Below, piece by piece: positions 52,177-61,594 of a stretch of 64,000 nucleotides of DNA. How positions within the stretch are numbered: position 1 is the stretch's first letter; each line of letters starts with the position of its first letter. The position numbers and the translations under genes are program-made. The stretch spans positions 4,524,501 to 4,588,500 of the forward strand of contig NC_011566.1 in NCBI RefSeq assembly GCF_000014885.1, written 5' to 3'. The stretch comes from Shewanella piezotolerans WP3. GTDB taxonomy: Bacteria > Pseudomonadota > Gammaproteobacteria > Enterobacterales > Shewanellaceae. The notes below the pieces were generated by a model. It searched no databases. It worked only from the letters and a program-made list of their open reading frames with translations, and was not told where the DNA came from.

Positions 52177-53355
52177 ATGATGATGAAGAAAACCTTACTT
52201 GCTACTGCGCTAGTTAGCATGTTTGCAACTCAAGGAGCTTATGCTGCTGATGAAACAGCTGAGCTACGTAAGATTATTGAGCAGCAACAGAAAGTGTTAC
52301 AAGATCTTGAAAAACGTCTCGATGAAACTGAAATGCGTGTAGAGAAAACCGCAGATGTAGTTGAAGAGTCAGCTTCAGAATCTAAGAGTGCAACCACTAT
52401 CGGTGGTTACGGTGAGCTACATTACAACAACATCACTGACAATAAGTCTGGTAAAGATAAGAAAGCGATTGATTTCCACCGCTTCGTACTTTTCTTTGGC
52501 CATGAGTTCACAGAAAGCACTCGTTTCTTCTCTGAGCTAGAAGTTGAGCATGCACTTTCAGGTGACGACAAGCCAGGTGAAGTTGAGCTAGAGCAAGCGT
52601 ATATCGAGCATGACTTTAACGACATGTTTACTGGTAAAGCGGGTCTATTCTTAGTACCAGTCGGTATTATTAATGAAACTCATGAGCCACCAACTTTCTA
52701 CGGTGTTGAGCGTAACCCAGTTGAGAAAAACATCATCCCAGCAACTTGGTGGGAAGCCGGTGCTGCACTTAACTTAAAAGCGGCTCCAGGTTTAGCGTTT
52801 GATGGTGCAATTACTTCAGGTCTTAAAGTTGATGAAACTTATAGCATTCGTGGCGGCCGTCAAAAAGTAGCTAAAGCCGACGCTTCAGATTTAGCCTACA
52901 CGGCTCGTGTTAAATACACTGCGGTACCTGGTCTTGAGCTAGCAGCGACTGCACAATATCAAGCTGACCTAACGCAAAGTGCTGGTGGCGTTGACACAGC
53001 ATCTGCCACATTGCTTTCTGCGCACGCAATCTATTCTATCCAAGGTTTCACTGTTAAAGCACTTTACGCACAGTGGGATATCGATGGTAAAGAAGCCGAA
53101 GCTTTAGGACGTGACGAGCAAAATGGTTGGTACATTGAGCCATCTTACAAGTTCAACGATAGCTTTGGCCTATTTGCTCGCTACAACGAGTATGACAACA
53201 ACGCAGGTAGCAGCGACGATACTAAAATAGAGCAAACCAATGTAGGTATTAACTACTGGTTGCACGAAAACGTAGTATTTAAAGCAGACTACGAAAAAGT
53301 TGGCGGCGCTAAAGACGCTGACGGATTCAACTTAGGTGTTGGGTACCAGTTCTAA
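52177..53355 (+). CDS. Outer-membrane porin with N-terminal coiled coil
   Basis: The 392-residue protein has a signal peptide (to about 24, AYA). A short coiled coil follows (ELRKIIEQQQKVLQDLEKRL, about 27-65), then a beta-barrel of alternating strands beginning GGYGELHYNN and ending LGVGYQF with a terminal phenylalanine, as outer-membrane proteins need for assembly. The coiled coil suggests a trimer. With a Fur box upstream and an FMN-binding and a PepSY gene downstream, it may admit iron or its chelators, or serve ferric reduction. The substrate is unknown. Confidence 0.85.
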   Translation: MMMKKTLLATALVSMFATQGAYAADETAELRKIIEQQQKVLQDLEKRLDETEMRVEKTADVVEESASESKSATTIGGYGELHYNNITDNKSGKDKKAIDFHRFVLFFGHEFTESTRFFSELEVEHALSGDDKPGEVELEQAYIEHDFNDMFTGKAGLFLVPVGIINETHEPPTFYGVERNPVEKNIIPATWWEAGAALNLKAAPGLAFDGAITSGLKVDETYSIRGGRQKVAKADASDLAYTARVKYTAVPGLELAATAQYQADLTQSAGGVDTASATLLSAHAIYSIQGFTVKALYAQWDIDGKEAEALGRDEQNGWYIEPSYKFNDSFGLFARYNEYDNNAGSSDDTKIEQTNVGINYWLHENVVFKADYEKVGGAKDADGFNLGVGYQF

Positions 53356-53377
53356 TTTGAACTAAACTGACCTAAAA

Positions 53378-53403
53378 ATGAGTGCTCAACCTTGAGCACT
53401 CAT
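53378..53403 (+). terminator. Perfect hairpin between porin and FMN-binding genes
   Basis: ATGAGTGCTCAA and TTGAGCACTCAT form a 12-bp stem with a 2-base loop, 23 bases after the porin stop. There is no T-run; it probably causes partial termination or protects porin mRNA. Confidence 0.6.
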
Positions 53404-53432
53404 TCAATTCCTCTCACACGAGCTAGCGCAAT

Positions 53433-53966
53433 ATGAAACTACCCCTCGTTGTATTATCTGTCTTATTTTGTTGCTCACTGACGAGCGCTGCAGTAAACGC
53501 TAGAGGGACCTACCAAACACCAGAAGAGTTTATTGGCCAGGCTTTTAATGCTGAAGTGCCAAAAGCAAAAGTATTCTGGATTGACGATACCGCAAAACAA
53601 GCCATTGAATCTATTCTTGCCCATAACTTTAAAAAGATGCGTCTACGCTACTGGCAACAAGCAGATGAAAGCGTATGGATCATGGATGAAATTGGCAAAG
53701 AGTCCCCCATCACAGTCGGCATTCATGTCAAAGACAGTGCGATTGCCCAAACAAAAGTACTAGTTTATCGAGAGAGTCGCGGCGATGAAGTCAGACATGA
53801 TTTCTTTACTGATCAGTTTAAATCAGCCAAACTCAAGCAAGACTTACAACTCGATACACATATTGATGGCATAACAGGTGCTACATTATCAGTTAGAGCG
53901 TTAACTAAGTTATCGCGCATTGCCCTGTATCTAGACGATTATGTGATAAATAAAGATAAAGAATGA
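53433..53966 (+). CDS. Periplasmic FMN-binding domain protein
   Basis: The 177-residue protein has a signal peptide (1-23, VNA) and one FMN_bind domain. DGITGATLS (from D145) is the flavinylation motif, where ApbE attaches FMN to threonine (T151). It should therefore be a periplasmic electron carrier. It follows the porin by 77 bases and overlaps the PepSY gene by 4 bases (ATGA), so the two are coupled. No apbE is in the window. Together they look like a small iron-regulated redox system, perhaps for ferric or flavin-linked reduction. Confidence 0.88.
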   Translation: MKLPLVVLSVLFCCSLTSAAVNARGTYQTPEEFIGQAFNAEVPKAKVFWIDDTAKQAIESILAHNFKKMRLRYWQQADESVWIMDEIGKESPITVGIHVKDSAIAQTKVLVYRESRGDEVRHDFFTDQFKSAKLKQDLQLDTHIDGITGATLSVRALTKLSRIALYLDDYVINKDKE

Positions 53967-54736
53967 CGCGCAAACACCCCAGCTTTAGAGTCAAACTGTT
54001 ACGACAATTACGCCCTTGGCATCGTAGGATTGGGATATTTTCCACCCTATTGGTCATCTTTATTGCCGTGTCAGGGGTACTCATTAATCACAGTAATGCT
54101 CTTTCGCTCGATAGTGCCCAAGTAAAACAGCGCTGGTTACTCGATTACTACGGTATTAAAGCCCCCACTGAGATAAGCTTTTACCAACAAAGCCCAAAGA
54201 AACTCATTAGTGCTGGAAATCAAGTCTGGCTAGACAATCAGCTCATACTCGAAGCAAACAGCCTAGTGTTAGCAGTAACCCACTATAACAATATGCTGGT
54301 TGCTATCGATGCAAGTCATCTGTATTTAATGTCCTCAAGCGGCGAGTTGCTGGAAACCCAAGACAGTGCCACAGGCCTTCCCTCCCATATTCATGCAATA
54401 GGGTTACAACAAAACCTATGGCTTAAAACTCAAGCTGGAGTATTTGTTGCTGATAGTGATTTGATTGATTGGTCACCAGCACAACCGTTAGCGGCAATTC
54501 CTTGGATTAAGCCGATAGAAGGTACTGATATTTCGGAGGCCGCCGAGCAAATCCGTAGCAGTCGACTGCACTGGGAACGAGTCTTACTGGATCTACACAG
54601 TGGTCGTTTCTTTGGCACTTTAGGCCCTTGGCTGATGGATCTGGTCGCATTCGCACTGATCATCATGTCTTTAACGGGCTGCTATATTTGGCTACAACAG
54701 AAACCCGCTAAAGTGAAACGTCGTAAAAAGAAATGA
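53963..54736 (+). CDS. PepSY-associated membrane protein
   Basis: The 257-residue protein has a basic N-terminus with RPWHRRIGIFSTLLVIFIAVSGVLI, a membrane helix with a histidine as in PepSY_TM proteins. A large periplasmic part follows, then a second membrane helix near the end (LHSGRFFGTLGPWLMDLVAFALIIMSLTGCYIWL) with a basic tail. PepSY_TM proteins often carry electrons across the inner membrane to periplasmic flavoproteins or reduce iron. Coupled to the FMN-binding gene, it probably feeds it with electrons; this is an inference. Confidence 0.82.
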   Translation: MTRKHPSFRVKLLRQLRPWHRRIGIFSTLLVIFIAVSGVLINHSNALSLDSAQVKQRWLLDYYGIKAPTEISFYQQSPKKLISAGNQVWLDNQLILEANSLVLAVTHYNNMLVAIDASHLYLMSSSGELLETQDSATGLPSHIHAIGLQQNLWLKTQAGVFVADSDLIDWSPAQPLAAIPWIKPIEGTDISEAAEQIRSSRLHWERVLLDLHSGRFFGTLGPWLMDLVAFALIIMSLTGCYIWLQQKPAKVKRRKKK

Positions 54737-54758
54737 AGTAGCGAGCGCTAAGCTTTAA

Positions 54759-55646
54759 TTACTCGCTCTCTTTTAATAGCGAAACTACCCATTTTTGCAA
54801 TGCATCTTCGTTATAACGAGGATGCCATGCCGCAATAACATCAAACTTATCGGGCGACTGCTCTAATGCTATTTCAATTAAGTCCAAGCCTTTAATCGCT
54901 CTCGATGGCAAGAATGCTATTGAGTCTGTGGTTTTAAGATACATAGGCACAACTGAAAAACAGGGCGCAGATATAACGATATTGCGCTTTAAACCAAACT
55001 GCTTAAACCAATCATCAATCGAGCCTTTAAAATTGGGCCTAGATGGCGAAGCAATAATACTCGGGTAGTTAGCCACGTCCGCCAGTGAAGGGGGAAATTG
55101 TGCTATCGAGGCGTTTGGAGAAGCCACGCAGACATGATGCTCTTCAAACAGCGTAACTATTGGGTAACTATCAGGAATGTAATCAGGGAAGGCTATCGCT
55201 AGGTTCACTTTGCCGCTTTGCATTAGATCATGCAGTTTATCGATCTCAAAATCCCTAACAATCAACTTCAAATTCGGCGACAGCCGTCTTAACTTTGCCA
55301 TCAATTATGGTAACACCACCTGTTGAGCATAATCGGTGGCGGCAATCACGAAGGTACCGCTAATAGTTTGCGGTTCAAAACAGCTAGGTGCTAACAACGC
55401 CTTAAAATCGTTTAATAGCTTATCGACGCCGATGGATAGCTCCTCAGCAAAAGGCGTCGGCACAAAACCATTGGTTTTTCGCAGAAACAAGCGGTCATCG
55501 AACACATCACGCAGTTTTTTCAAATGCTCACTCACCGCTTGCTGAGTCATCCCCAGTTGGCTCGCCGCTTTAGAGGCATTCTGTTCGCGGATCAGCGCTT
55601 GGAATACCCGTAGCTGCTTAATGTCTAATCGGTCTAGTTTACTCAC
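54759..55646 (-). pseudogene. LysR-family regulator with in-frame stop
   Basis: The reading frame from ATG 55646 (MSKLDRLDIKQLRVFQALI) carries a normal LysR helix-turn-helix (ASKAASQLGMTQQAVSEHLKKL) and stops at TAA 55305-55307 after DYAQQVVLP. The same frame continues at once with TTG-ATG (LMAKLRRLSPNLKL...) to 54759, giving the rest of the effector domain. One stop codon, where a lysine or glutamine codon would fit, thus splits an otherwise intact gene of about 295 codons. Restart at the TTG/ATG would give a fragment without DNA binding. It is divergent from an SDR gene. Confidence 0.85.
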
Positions 55647-55737
55647 AGTTCATTCCCCTCATTTATCGACTTGCCACTCTAAAGTTAACCCAGCCGCCGA
55701 TCCTAGACCAACATTACACAAGAATAATTTGTATCAC

Positions 55738-55766
55738 TAACAAATAAGCTTTGTTTCTATTTGTTA
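55738..55766. promoter_or_regulatory. Candidate LysR operator
   Basis: TAACAAATA and TATTTGTTA (9-base arms) are separated by 11 bases in the gap between the broken LysR gene and the SDR gene. Position and T-N11-A-like shape fit a LysR binding site. Confidence 0.5.
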
Positions 55767-55820
55767 AGCAAGCCCTCTACTATCTCGGCATCGAAACAAA
55801 GTGAATGATTGGAGAACGAA

Positions 55821-56426
55821 ATGAAAACAGTAATTTTAATTGGTGCACTCGGAAAAATGGGACAAGCGGCATTAATGGGTCTTGGAAAGCACAAGGTGAT
55901 TACCGCAGGTCGCTCTGGTGACGTTGACCACATCGTTGATATTACCGATGAGCAATCAATCAGAGACCTCTATAAAAGCGTCGGTCAATTTGATGCTGTA
56001 GTGAACACAGTCGGTGTATGTGAATACGCCAACTTCACTGAAATGACAGATGCCCAGTGGATGAACACGGTAATGAGCAAGATGATGGGACAAATAAACT
56101 TAGTGCGTATTGGCCAAGAGTATATCGCTGACAGCGGCTCGTTCACACTGATAAGCGGCATACTTAATGTTAAGCCGATCCCTTTTGCTATTGCCGACGC
56201 CACCACGAGTGGTGCTATTGACACCTTTACCAAATGTGTTGCTTTTGAAATGCCTAGAAATCAACGCATTAATGTTGTAAACCCAACCGTATTAACAGAA
56301 GCATGGGATGTTTACGGCGAAATGATGCCAGGATTTGAGCCTGTTCCAAGCGCATTGGTAGGCAAAGCCTTTGAGCGTTCTGTCGATGGATTCATTACGG
56401 GTGAAGTCATCTTTGTCGACGCCTAG
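55821..56426 (+). CDS. Short-chain dehydrogenase-like protein (no YxxxK)
   Basis: The start at ATG 55821 (MKTVILIGALGKMG) is favoured by GGAGAACGA before it. The 201-residue protein has a Rossmann start (ILIGALGKMGQAAL), the NADP-type HKVITAGRSGD and a C-terminal GEVIFVDA. The region after the catalytic serine (LISGILNVKPIPFAIADATTSGA) lacks YxxxK. I recall a compact SDR subfamily of about 200 residues that also lacks it, so this is probably a family trait rather than damage. Substrate unknown. It is divergent from the broken LysR gene. Confidence 0.85.
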   Translation: MKTVILIGALGKMGQAALMGLGKHKVITAGRSGDVDHIVDITDEQSIRDLYKSVGQFDAVVNTVGVCEYANFTEMTDAQWMNTVMSKMMGQINLVRIGQEYIADSGSFTLISGILNVKPIPFAIADATTSGAIDTFTKCVAFEMPRNQRINVVNPTVLTEAWDVYGEMMPGFEPVPSALVGKAFERSVDGFITGEVIFVDA

Positions 56427-56528
56427 ACTTAGTGAGTAGATAATCGAAAAAAGCATAACAAGTTTTTCTTGCTATGCTTGTCGCGCTCAGAAGAAAAGTT
56501 GACTCACCGCAAGGTTAAAATAATCAGT

Positions 56529-57290
56529 TCACTCTGCTTTCTTAGCGATAACATATTTAACGCAGCCTCGTTGTTGATGCTGTGGCGATTGAAGGTTTGC
56601 CAGTAAATCAGAACAAAAGCTGCAATAATCACCTCCAAGTAACTGCCGCAATTTTTGTATACGCTTAAGCCTTGCAGACCAGCCCAAGATCACATCTGCC
56701 CGCGCAGCGCCTAAAAAGTTAAGTTCAAGGTCGGTAACATCATTATCGACGTAGCCAATTTCAAAACCAACCTGCTGCAACATCAGCTGCATTTTGTCGC
56801 CGAAGTCAAAATCATAGATCCCAGATTGTGCCGACTGCAGTTCAAACTGACGCACCTTGTCATAAAAAGCACTGTCGAGACTGAGATTAGCAGAGATAAA
56901 ACTTGCGACATCGAGCACAGCTACCCAGCCACCAGGCTGAATAATAGCATGCAGCTTCGTCAGATACTCAAGCGGATTCGATAGGTAGGATAGCGAGAAA
57001 CTTGCCCATACGCCGTTAATCTCACCCAACGCCTGGTAATCAATACTATCAAAATCGCTGTGAATGAAAGTTTGATTTGCACTTTGATGTTGCTGGCAGA
57101 AGTCGATAAAGCTTCGGTTTATATCGATCCCAACCACCTGTTTAACTTCAGACGCTAACAATGATGACATCCCCCCCACAGAGCAGCCGAGGTCGATGAC
57201 AACGTCACTGCTTTTAAAAGGAACATGCTGTAGATAATGGGGCCAATTTCGCCAAGCTTGTTGCTTTCGATATTCCTCAAACAGATCCAA
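56529..57290 (-). CDS. Class I SAM-dependent methyltransferase
   Basis: The 253-residue protein has a clear SAM-binding motif I (VVIDLGCSVGGMSSLL), motif II acidic residue (VVGIDINRSFIDF), and IQPGGWVAVLDVASF as the later strand. A C-terminal part contains two cysteines (CSFCSDLL). The overall pattern is like small-molecule or quinone-type methyltransferases, but the substrate is not recognisable. Cytoplasmic. It stands alone between an SDR gene (convergent) and the GST-like gene. Confidence 0.8.
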   Translation of the reverse strand: MDLFEEYRKQQAWRNWPHYLQHVPFKSSDVVIDLGCSVGGMSSLLASEVKQVVGIDINRSFIDFCQQHQSANQTFIHSDFDSIDYQALGEINGVWASFSLSYLSNPLEYLTKLHAIIQPGGWVAVLDVASFISANLSLDSAFYDKVRQFELQSAQSGIYDFDFGDKMQLMLQQVGFEIGYVDNDVTDLELNFLGAARADVILGWSARLKRIQKLRQLLGGDYCSFCSDLLANLQSPQHQQRGCVKYVIAKKAE

Positions 57291-57411
57291 TGGCTACTCC
57301 TCACAGCTTGTCGAAACAAGGCCTATGCTGGATCAAATAACACGCCTGCGCAAGAATACTATGTAATAAAAATATCGCCCTGATACATAACAGGGCGATG
57401 ATATTCAACAA

Positions 57412-58116
57412 CTAAGCACAGCAAGAGTCAGTGGCGCAGCAGCTCGCCTTGCCATTAATGACAGCACCAGCAACCAAGCTCGCCAGATAGGTATTCTTCA
57501 AATAGAAATTACTGAAGCTGTTAACGAAATCATCTGGTACCGTTTTATCTGCAAGACCGGATTCTATCAAAGCGGCTTGCCACTTCTGTACTTTAGGAAA
57601 ACCATCGAGCATATCAAAACCCGAACAGCGCTTAATAACATCAGCTCGGTGTAATATCGGTAACCACGCAATATCAACATTAGAGATGGTGCTGCCTTTA
57701 AAGAAAGCACTGTCGCCAAGTTTATTTTCAGCTTTAGCGAACGACTTTGATAGCTTAGCTAAGCGTGCTTCAAAGGTCTCTTGGTCTTTACTCCCCATAG
57801 TGCCGCATTGAGCCATATAGTGCTTACTCGCTTGATATGACCAAGCTCGATCTAGCGCCTTTTGTTCGGCCGATACCTGTTCAATAGGTGCATATTTATC
57901 ATCTAAGTACTCGACAATGGCATCAGACTCAAATAGTACGGTTTCATCTTCAGTAATGAGTACTGGCACTTGGCCATTAGGGGAAATGTCTAAAAACCAT
58001 TGAGGTTTATTGCTAAGTTCAATGTATTCGATTTCAAAAGGGATATTCTTGCTAACAAGTGCACCCATTACGCGTTGTACAAAGGGGCAATTTTTAAAGC
58101 TAATAAGTTTGATCAT
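57412..58116 (-). CDS. Glutathione S-transferase-like protein with cysteine-rich tail
   Basis: The start at ATG 58116 (MIKLISFKNCPFVQRV) is favoured by GGAGTTAACC before it; upstream in-frame sequence looks like leader. The 234-residue protein has an N-terminal thioredoxin-fold GST domain (CPFVQRVMGAL, then NGQVPVL and ESDAIVEYLDD for glutathione binding) and a helical C-terminal domain. It ends in ASCCATDSCCA, an unusual cluster of four cysteines in pairs that could bind a metal. It is cytoplasmic and its substrate is unknown. It precedes the alkylsulfatase-like gene on the opposite side of no clear operon. Confidence 0.85.
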   Translation of the reverse strand: MIKLISFKNCPFVQRVMGALVSKNIPFEIEYIELSNKPQWFLDISPNGQVPVLITEDETVLFESDAIVEYLDDKYAPIEQVSAEQKALDRAWSYQASKHYMAQCGTMGSKDQETFEARLAKLSKSFAKAENKLGDSAFFKGSTISNVDIAWLPILHRADVIKRCSGFDMLDGFPKVQKWQAALIESGLADKTVPDDFVNSFSNFYLKNTYLASLVAGAVINGKASCCATDSCCA

Positions 58117-58279
58117 GGTTAACTCCGAATAAATAAAGTGTTTAGTTACCTCTTGAGACGCTATTGAGTTAGAAAAGACGCAAATAATTAGCAGCCCATG
58201 AACAACAAGTTCAACCGCCAAACTAAGAAAGCGGCTCACTATGAACCGCTTTTCATCCTTTACACCCTTTACACACTAA

Positions 58280-60154
58280 TTAGTTTGGTAAAACCAGATT
58301 AATATCATTTGCCTTGTTGTGGTCAAATAAGCTAAAGAAGGTTTCGACTGACTTGTTATCACCCGATACTTGAGCTTTGCTAGCATCACCCGTTGTGAAA
58401 TATCCCAACATTTCTAGCTTCTTACCAGTTAATGTAGCATCAGCATTAGGGTCTAGTTTTAACGAGAAGATAGCAATCTCATTTCGTACGGTATAGTTGG
58501 CCACTTCGCCAGTATCTGACACCTTAATATTGATAGATAATGCTTGGCCTTTGGCGCGTTCAGCATTAAGGTTCACACGCTGCGTGGCTAAAATCTTGGT
58601 TGTAGGTAGTACTTTCACAATAGCTGGGTTTGCAAAATCCCAAGCAACTGAGCGATCTAACGTGCCATCAAGTTCTCCAGCATCAGCAACGGCAAATCCT
58701 CTCCAATAAATATTGGTTTGCTTGTAACCCCACTCACGTAATGCTTCAGCCTTTAAGTTACGCGCATCCATATTTGCTGGGTCAACGTTGTTCACATGAG
58801 TTAATATCTCAGCCGCCCAACCATAGTTTTCCGTATCAACGGCTTTTTGCGCCATCTTAATCACATTAGCCTCACCACCCATGGCATCGACATAGTCTTG
58901 AGCCATCTCTTTTACCGCAGGACGAGCAAGCTTAGTTGCATCGCCTTCCCACCAGCCTAGGTAACCGTTATAAATATTACGCACAGAGTGAGCAACAGTA
59001 CCGTAGTACTCACCTAACCAAGGGTCATTCGCTAGGTTTTCAGGCAAAATAACTTTTTCAGCAAGTTCATCGCGCTTAATACCACGGTTAATATAGTAAA
59101 CAGACTGGTCATGCACATATTGAATGGCATCGCGGTAATTAGTTATGCGTTGGTTAATAAAGTCGTGACCAACCCAAGCTCGCATATGAGAACCACTATA
59201 GGTATTGGCCTTTTCCGAATAAGCTAACAAGTGGTCGATACCTTCATACCATTTTTGTACATCGCGATATTTAGTCCCGCGCAGTGTGTATAGATTCGGG
59301 AACGTTTCACCTTGAATTGTTTCGCTACCATGAACATGCTTGAATTGAGGAAAATAGATATCGATTTCATCATCACCTGCATCACCGTATGCACCAAAAA
59401 CTTCCATATCGATGCCCGAGACGGTGATCTTTAATGGCTGCTCATTACTCACTAAAACATTTGGCATGAAGAACGAAACGGGGCCTGCCGTAAAGGTTGG
59501 CCCTAAGCCAAACTGTGCCGGGCGTCCTGCTGGTGCCTTTGGCAAGTAAACACTTGCATAAGCTGTACGTTGCGTCAGGATGGCTCCCGTCACTCCTACA
59601 TCACTGACAAGGTTTGGGATAAAGTTATCTGACGCGATAATTTTAACTTCACCTGATTTCACTTGCTCCTCCGTCACGCCCCACCCTGCTGCGCCAAATG
59701 CATGATCAGGATGACGATGGGTATATATAACCGCTTTTACCGGTAACTTAGAAAATTGACTGAAAGCGTCCATAGAAGCTTTGGCCGCCGTGTCATTTTC
59801 ACCAGGATCGACAATGATCAAACCATCATCACCTACGGCAACTAGCGTTGATGCCAATTGAAAGCCGGAAATAGAGTAGAGCTTACCCGGCGCAATCTCT
59901 TGTATTTTAGGGGCCATTTGCTTAGCAAACTCCGTCATTGCCACTGGGATCATGTCAGAGCTTTCGGTGTAAGCTTTATTGTGCGCTTCATCTTGCCAAA
60001 CCACTTTCGCCAAATGGCTCTGCACTTGCGCGTTAGTGAAAAAAGAAGGGTCGGCGCTACGAACTAAGTCAGTATTAGCAGCAAACGCACTCGTTGTTGC
60101 AGAAGCTAATAGTACTGCACAAATTGATGTTGCGATGAGGTTAGATTTAAACAT
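58280..60154 (-). CDS. Alkyl/aryl-sulfatase, SdsA1/YjcS-type metallo-beta-lactamase fold
   Basis: The 624-residue protein has a signal peptide (1-25, AFA) and the three-part SdsA1 plan. The metallo-beta-lactamase domain has THRHPDH (145-151) as the di-zinc site and IVDPGEND before it. A helical dimerisation domain follows, and then a C-terminal SCP2-like domain that binds hydrophobic chains. It should remove sulfate from alkyl sulfates such as detergents, in the periplasm. A LysR gene lies 150 bases upstream on the same strand and may control it. Confidence 0.92.
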   Translation of the reverse strand: MFKSNLIATSICAVLLASATTSAFAANTDLVRSADPSFFTNAQVQSHLAKVVWQDEAHNKAYTESSDMIPVAMTEFAKQMAPKIQEIAPGKLYSISGFQLASTLVAVGDDGLIIVDPGENDTAAKASMDAFSQFSKLPVKAVIYTHRHPDHAFGAAGWGVTEEQVKSGEVKIIASDNFIPNLVSDVGVTGAILTQRTAYASVYLPKAPAGRPAQFGLGPTFTAGPVSFFMPNVLVSNEQPLKITVSGIDMEVFGAYGDAGDDEIDIYFPQFKHVHGSETIQGETFPNLYTLRGTKYRDVQKWYEGIDHLLAYSEKANTYSGSHMRAWVGHDFINQRITNYRDAIQYVHDQSVYYINRGIKRDELAEKVILPENLANDPWLGEYYGTVAHSVRNIYNGYLGWWEGDATKLARPAVKEMAQDYVDAMGGEANVIKMAQKAVDTENYGWAAEILTHVNNVDPANMDARNLKAEALREWGYKQTNIYWRGFAVADAGELDGTLDRSVAWDFANPAIVKVLPTTKILATQRVNLNAERAKGQALSINIKVSDTGEVANYTVRNEIAIFSLKLDPNADATLTGKKLEMLGYFTTGDASKAQVSGDNKSVETFFSLFDHNKANDINLVLPN

Positions 60155-60303
60155 AGTGATACTCTCTCAAAGTGACGGGCTCAACTATTTGGCCCGTTGA
60201 TGAAGGAGATATTAAGAGGTTATCGCCACAGTATCGATAGAGTAAAACTTAAACAACTATTAAGATTTACTTATCATTAATACCCAATAAACTTTAACCA
60301 GTG

Positions 60304-61212
60304 CTAACCAAATAGTGTGGAGCTAGTGGTCATTATTGCTTCTCTGAACCATTGATGACCAGCATCCTTGTGCTGCGAATGGTGCCACGTCATATAAACT
60401 GGTACTTGCTGGGTTGCAAATGGCAACTCCAGCACTTGTATTCGTCCCGTCACAGCAACTTGGTTAGAATGCCAACGTGAACTGACACATAACCATTCAG
60501 TGTCAGCCACTAAGTTAAGCCCCGTCATCGCAGACCCCGTTGAGTAAGCAACTCTTCTTGAGGGTAAGTGTTTAGTGGCTACTGAGTTGAGGGTATAGCG
60601 GTCCATTCTTTTGGTTTGCCAAAGTATGTGTTCTTCAGCAAAAAACGCATCTTCACTCATTCTCCCTTGAATCCTAGGATGTTCACTGCTTAAGGCTACA
60701 ACGAGGTCTTGTTTAAAAAGTAACTGGTTATGATAACCATGCTCTTCGAGTTGCACAGTCGATATAATAATATCGACCTTTCTCATCCTTAAATCATCTT
60801 GCCTAGACTCTTCACTGTCGTGTTCAATGTCGGCGATAAACTTGGTATGGGGCGCCTTTTTTTGGCGATATCTCACCAAACTTGGGATCAGCATTAGATC
60901 CAGATCTTTATGGCTAGATACTCTGAACTTTCGTTGACTGGTTTTAGGATTGAAAAGGTGACGAGATTGTGTGCCGTTGACTAACTGCAACAAGGGTTGT
61001 TGTATTTCAGCATGAAGTTCCACCGCAAAACTAGTCGGTCGTATTCCTCGCCCAGCTCTCACAAATAGTGGGTCACCATATTGTTCTCGGAGCCGGTTCA
61101 ACGCTTGGCTAACCGCTGGAGAGGTTATCCCTAGTACTTCAGCTGCTACATTTACACTGCGGGCGTTCATCACCGCATCAAACGTTTTCAACAGATTTAA
61201 ATCCATTTTCAC
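60304..61212 (-). CDS. LysR-family transcriptional regulator
   Basis: This 302-residue intact regulator has MKMDLNLLKTFDAVMNARSVNVAAEVLGITSPAVSQALNRL as helix-turn-helix region (split here by reading: VNVAAEVLGITSPAVSQ is the core), and a NodD/LinR-like effector domain (KVDIIISTVQLEEHGY). Its own upstream region has no divergent gene close by; the alkylsulfatase gene follows it on the same strand, so it may activate that gene in reply to sulfated or fatty compounds. The effector is not known. Confidence 0.9.
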   Translation of the reverse strand: MKMDLNLLKTFDAVMNARSVNVAAEVLGITSPAVSQALNRLREQYGDPLFVRAGRGIRPTSFAVELHAEIQQPLLQLVNGTQSRHLFNPKTSQRKFRVSSHKDLDLMLIPSLVRYRQKKAPHTKFIADIEHDSEESRQDDLRMRKVDIIISTVQLEEHGYHNQLLFKQDLVVALSSEHPRIQGRMSEDAFFAEEHILWQTKRMDRYTLNSVATKHLPSRRVAYSTGSAMTGLNLVADTEWLCVSSRWHSNQVAVTGRIQVLELPFATQQVPVYMTWHHSQHKDAGHQWFREAIMTTSSTLFG

Positions 61213-61594
61213 CTCTTTATTCTGCTGCTAACAATAAGCTAACGCCTCAGATTAATAGTGAGTTATTGCCACTTTTAAATGGTCTATAAAAGACCTATAA
61301 GTATATAGCCTTATTCCATTCGGCATAGAGTTCCAAATTGGCAGAATAATCAATCATCAGTTTGTAATGACTCACATTAAGCACTCCAGCAATGAATGTT
61401 TCTGTCTATAGTCACAATATACTGACTCAATAACGCCTAGGTTAGCGGAATTTCAACTCTGTCAACGCTAACAGTTATCGAAACCGGATGTTCGCCCACA
61501 CCCAATAAGTGTAAGTTTCACTACTAGTACTAATAAAAACAATGCTAAATTGTCGCTATCTCCTAATTAATCAGTAAGAAAGAGTACTCAAGGA
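61213..61594. other. Intergenic region between divergent LysR and lipoprotein genes
   Basis: About 382 bases of non-coding DNA with both promoters presumed inside. No repeat, operator or RNA was recognised. Confidence 0.4.
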
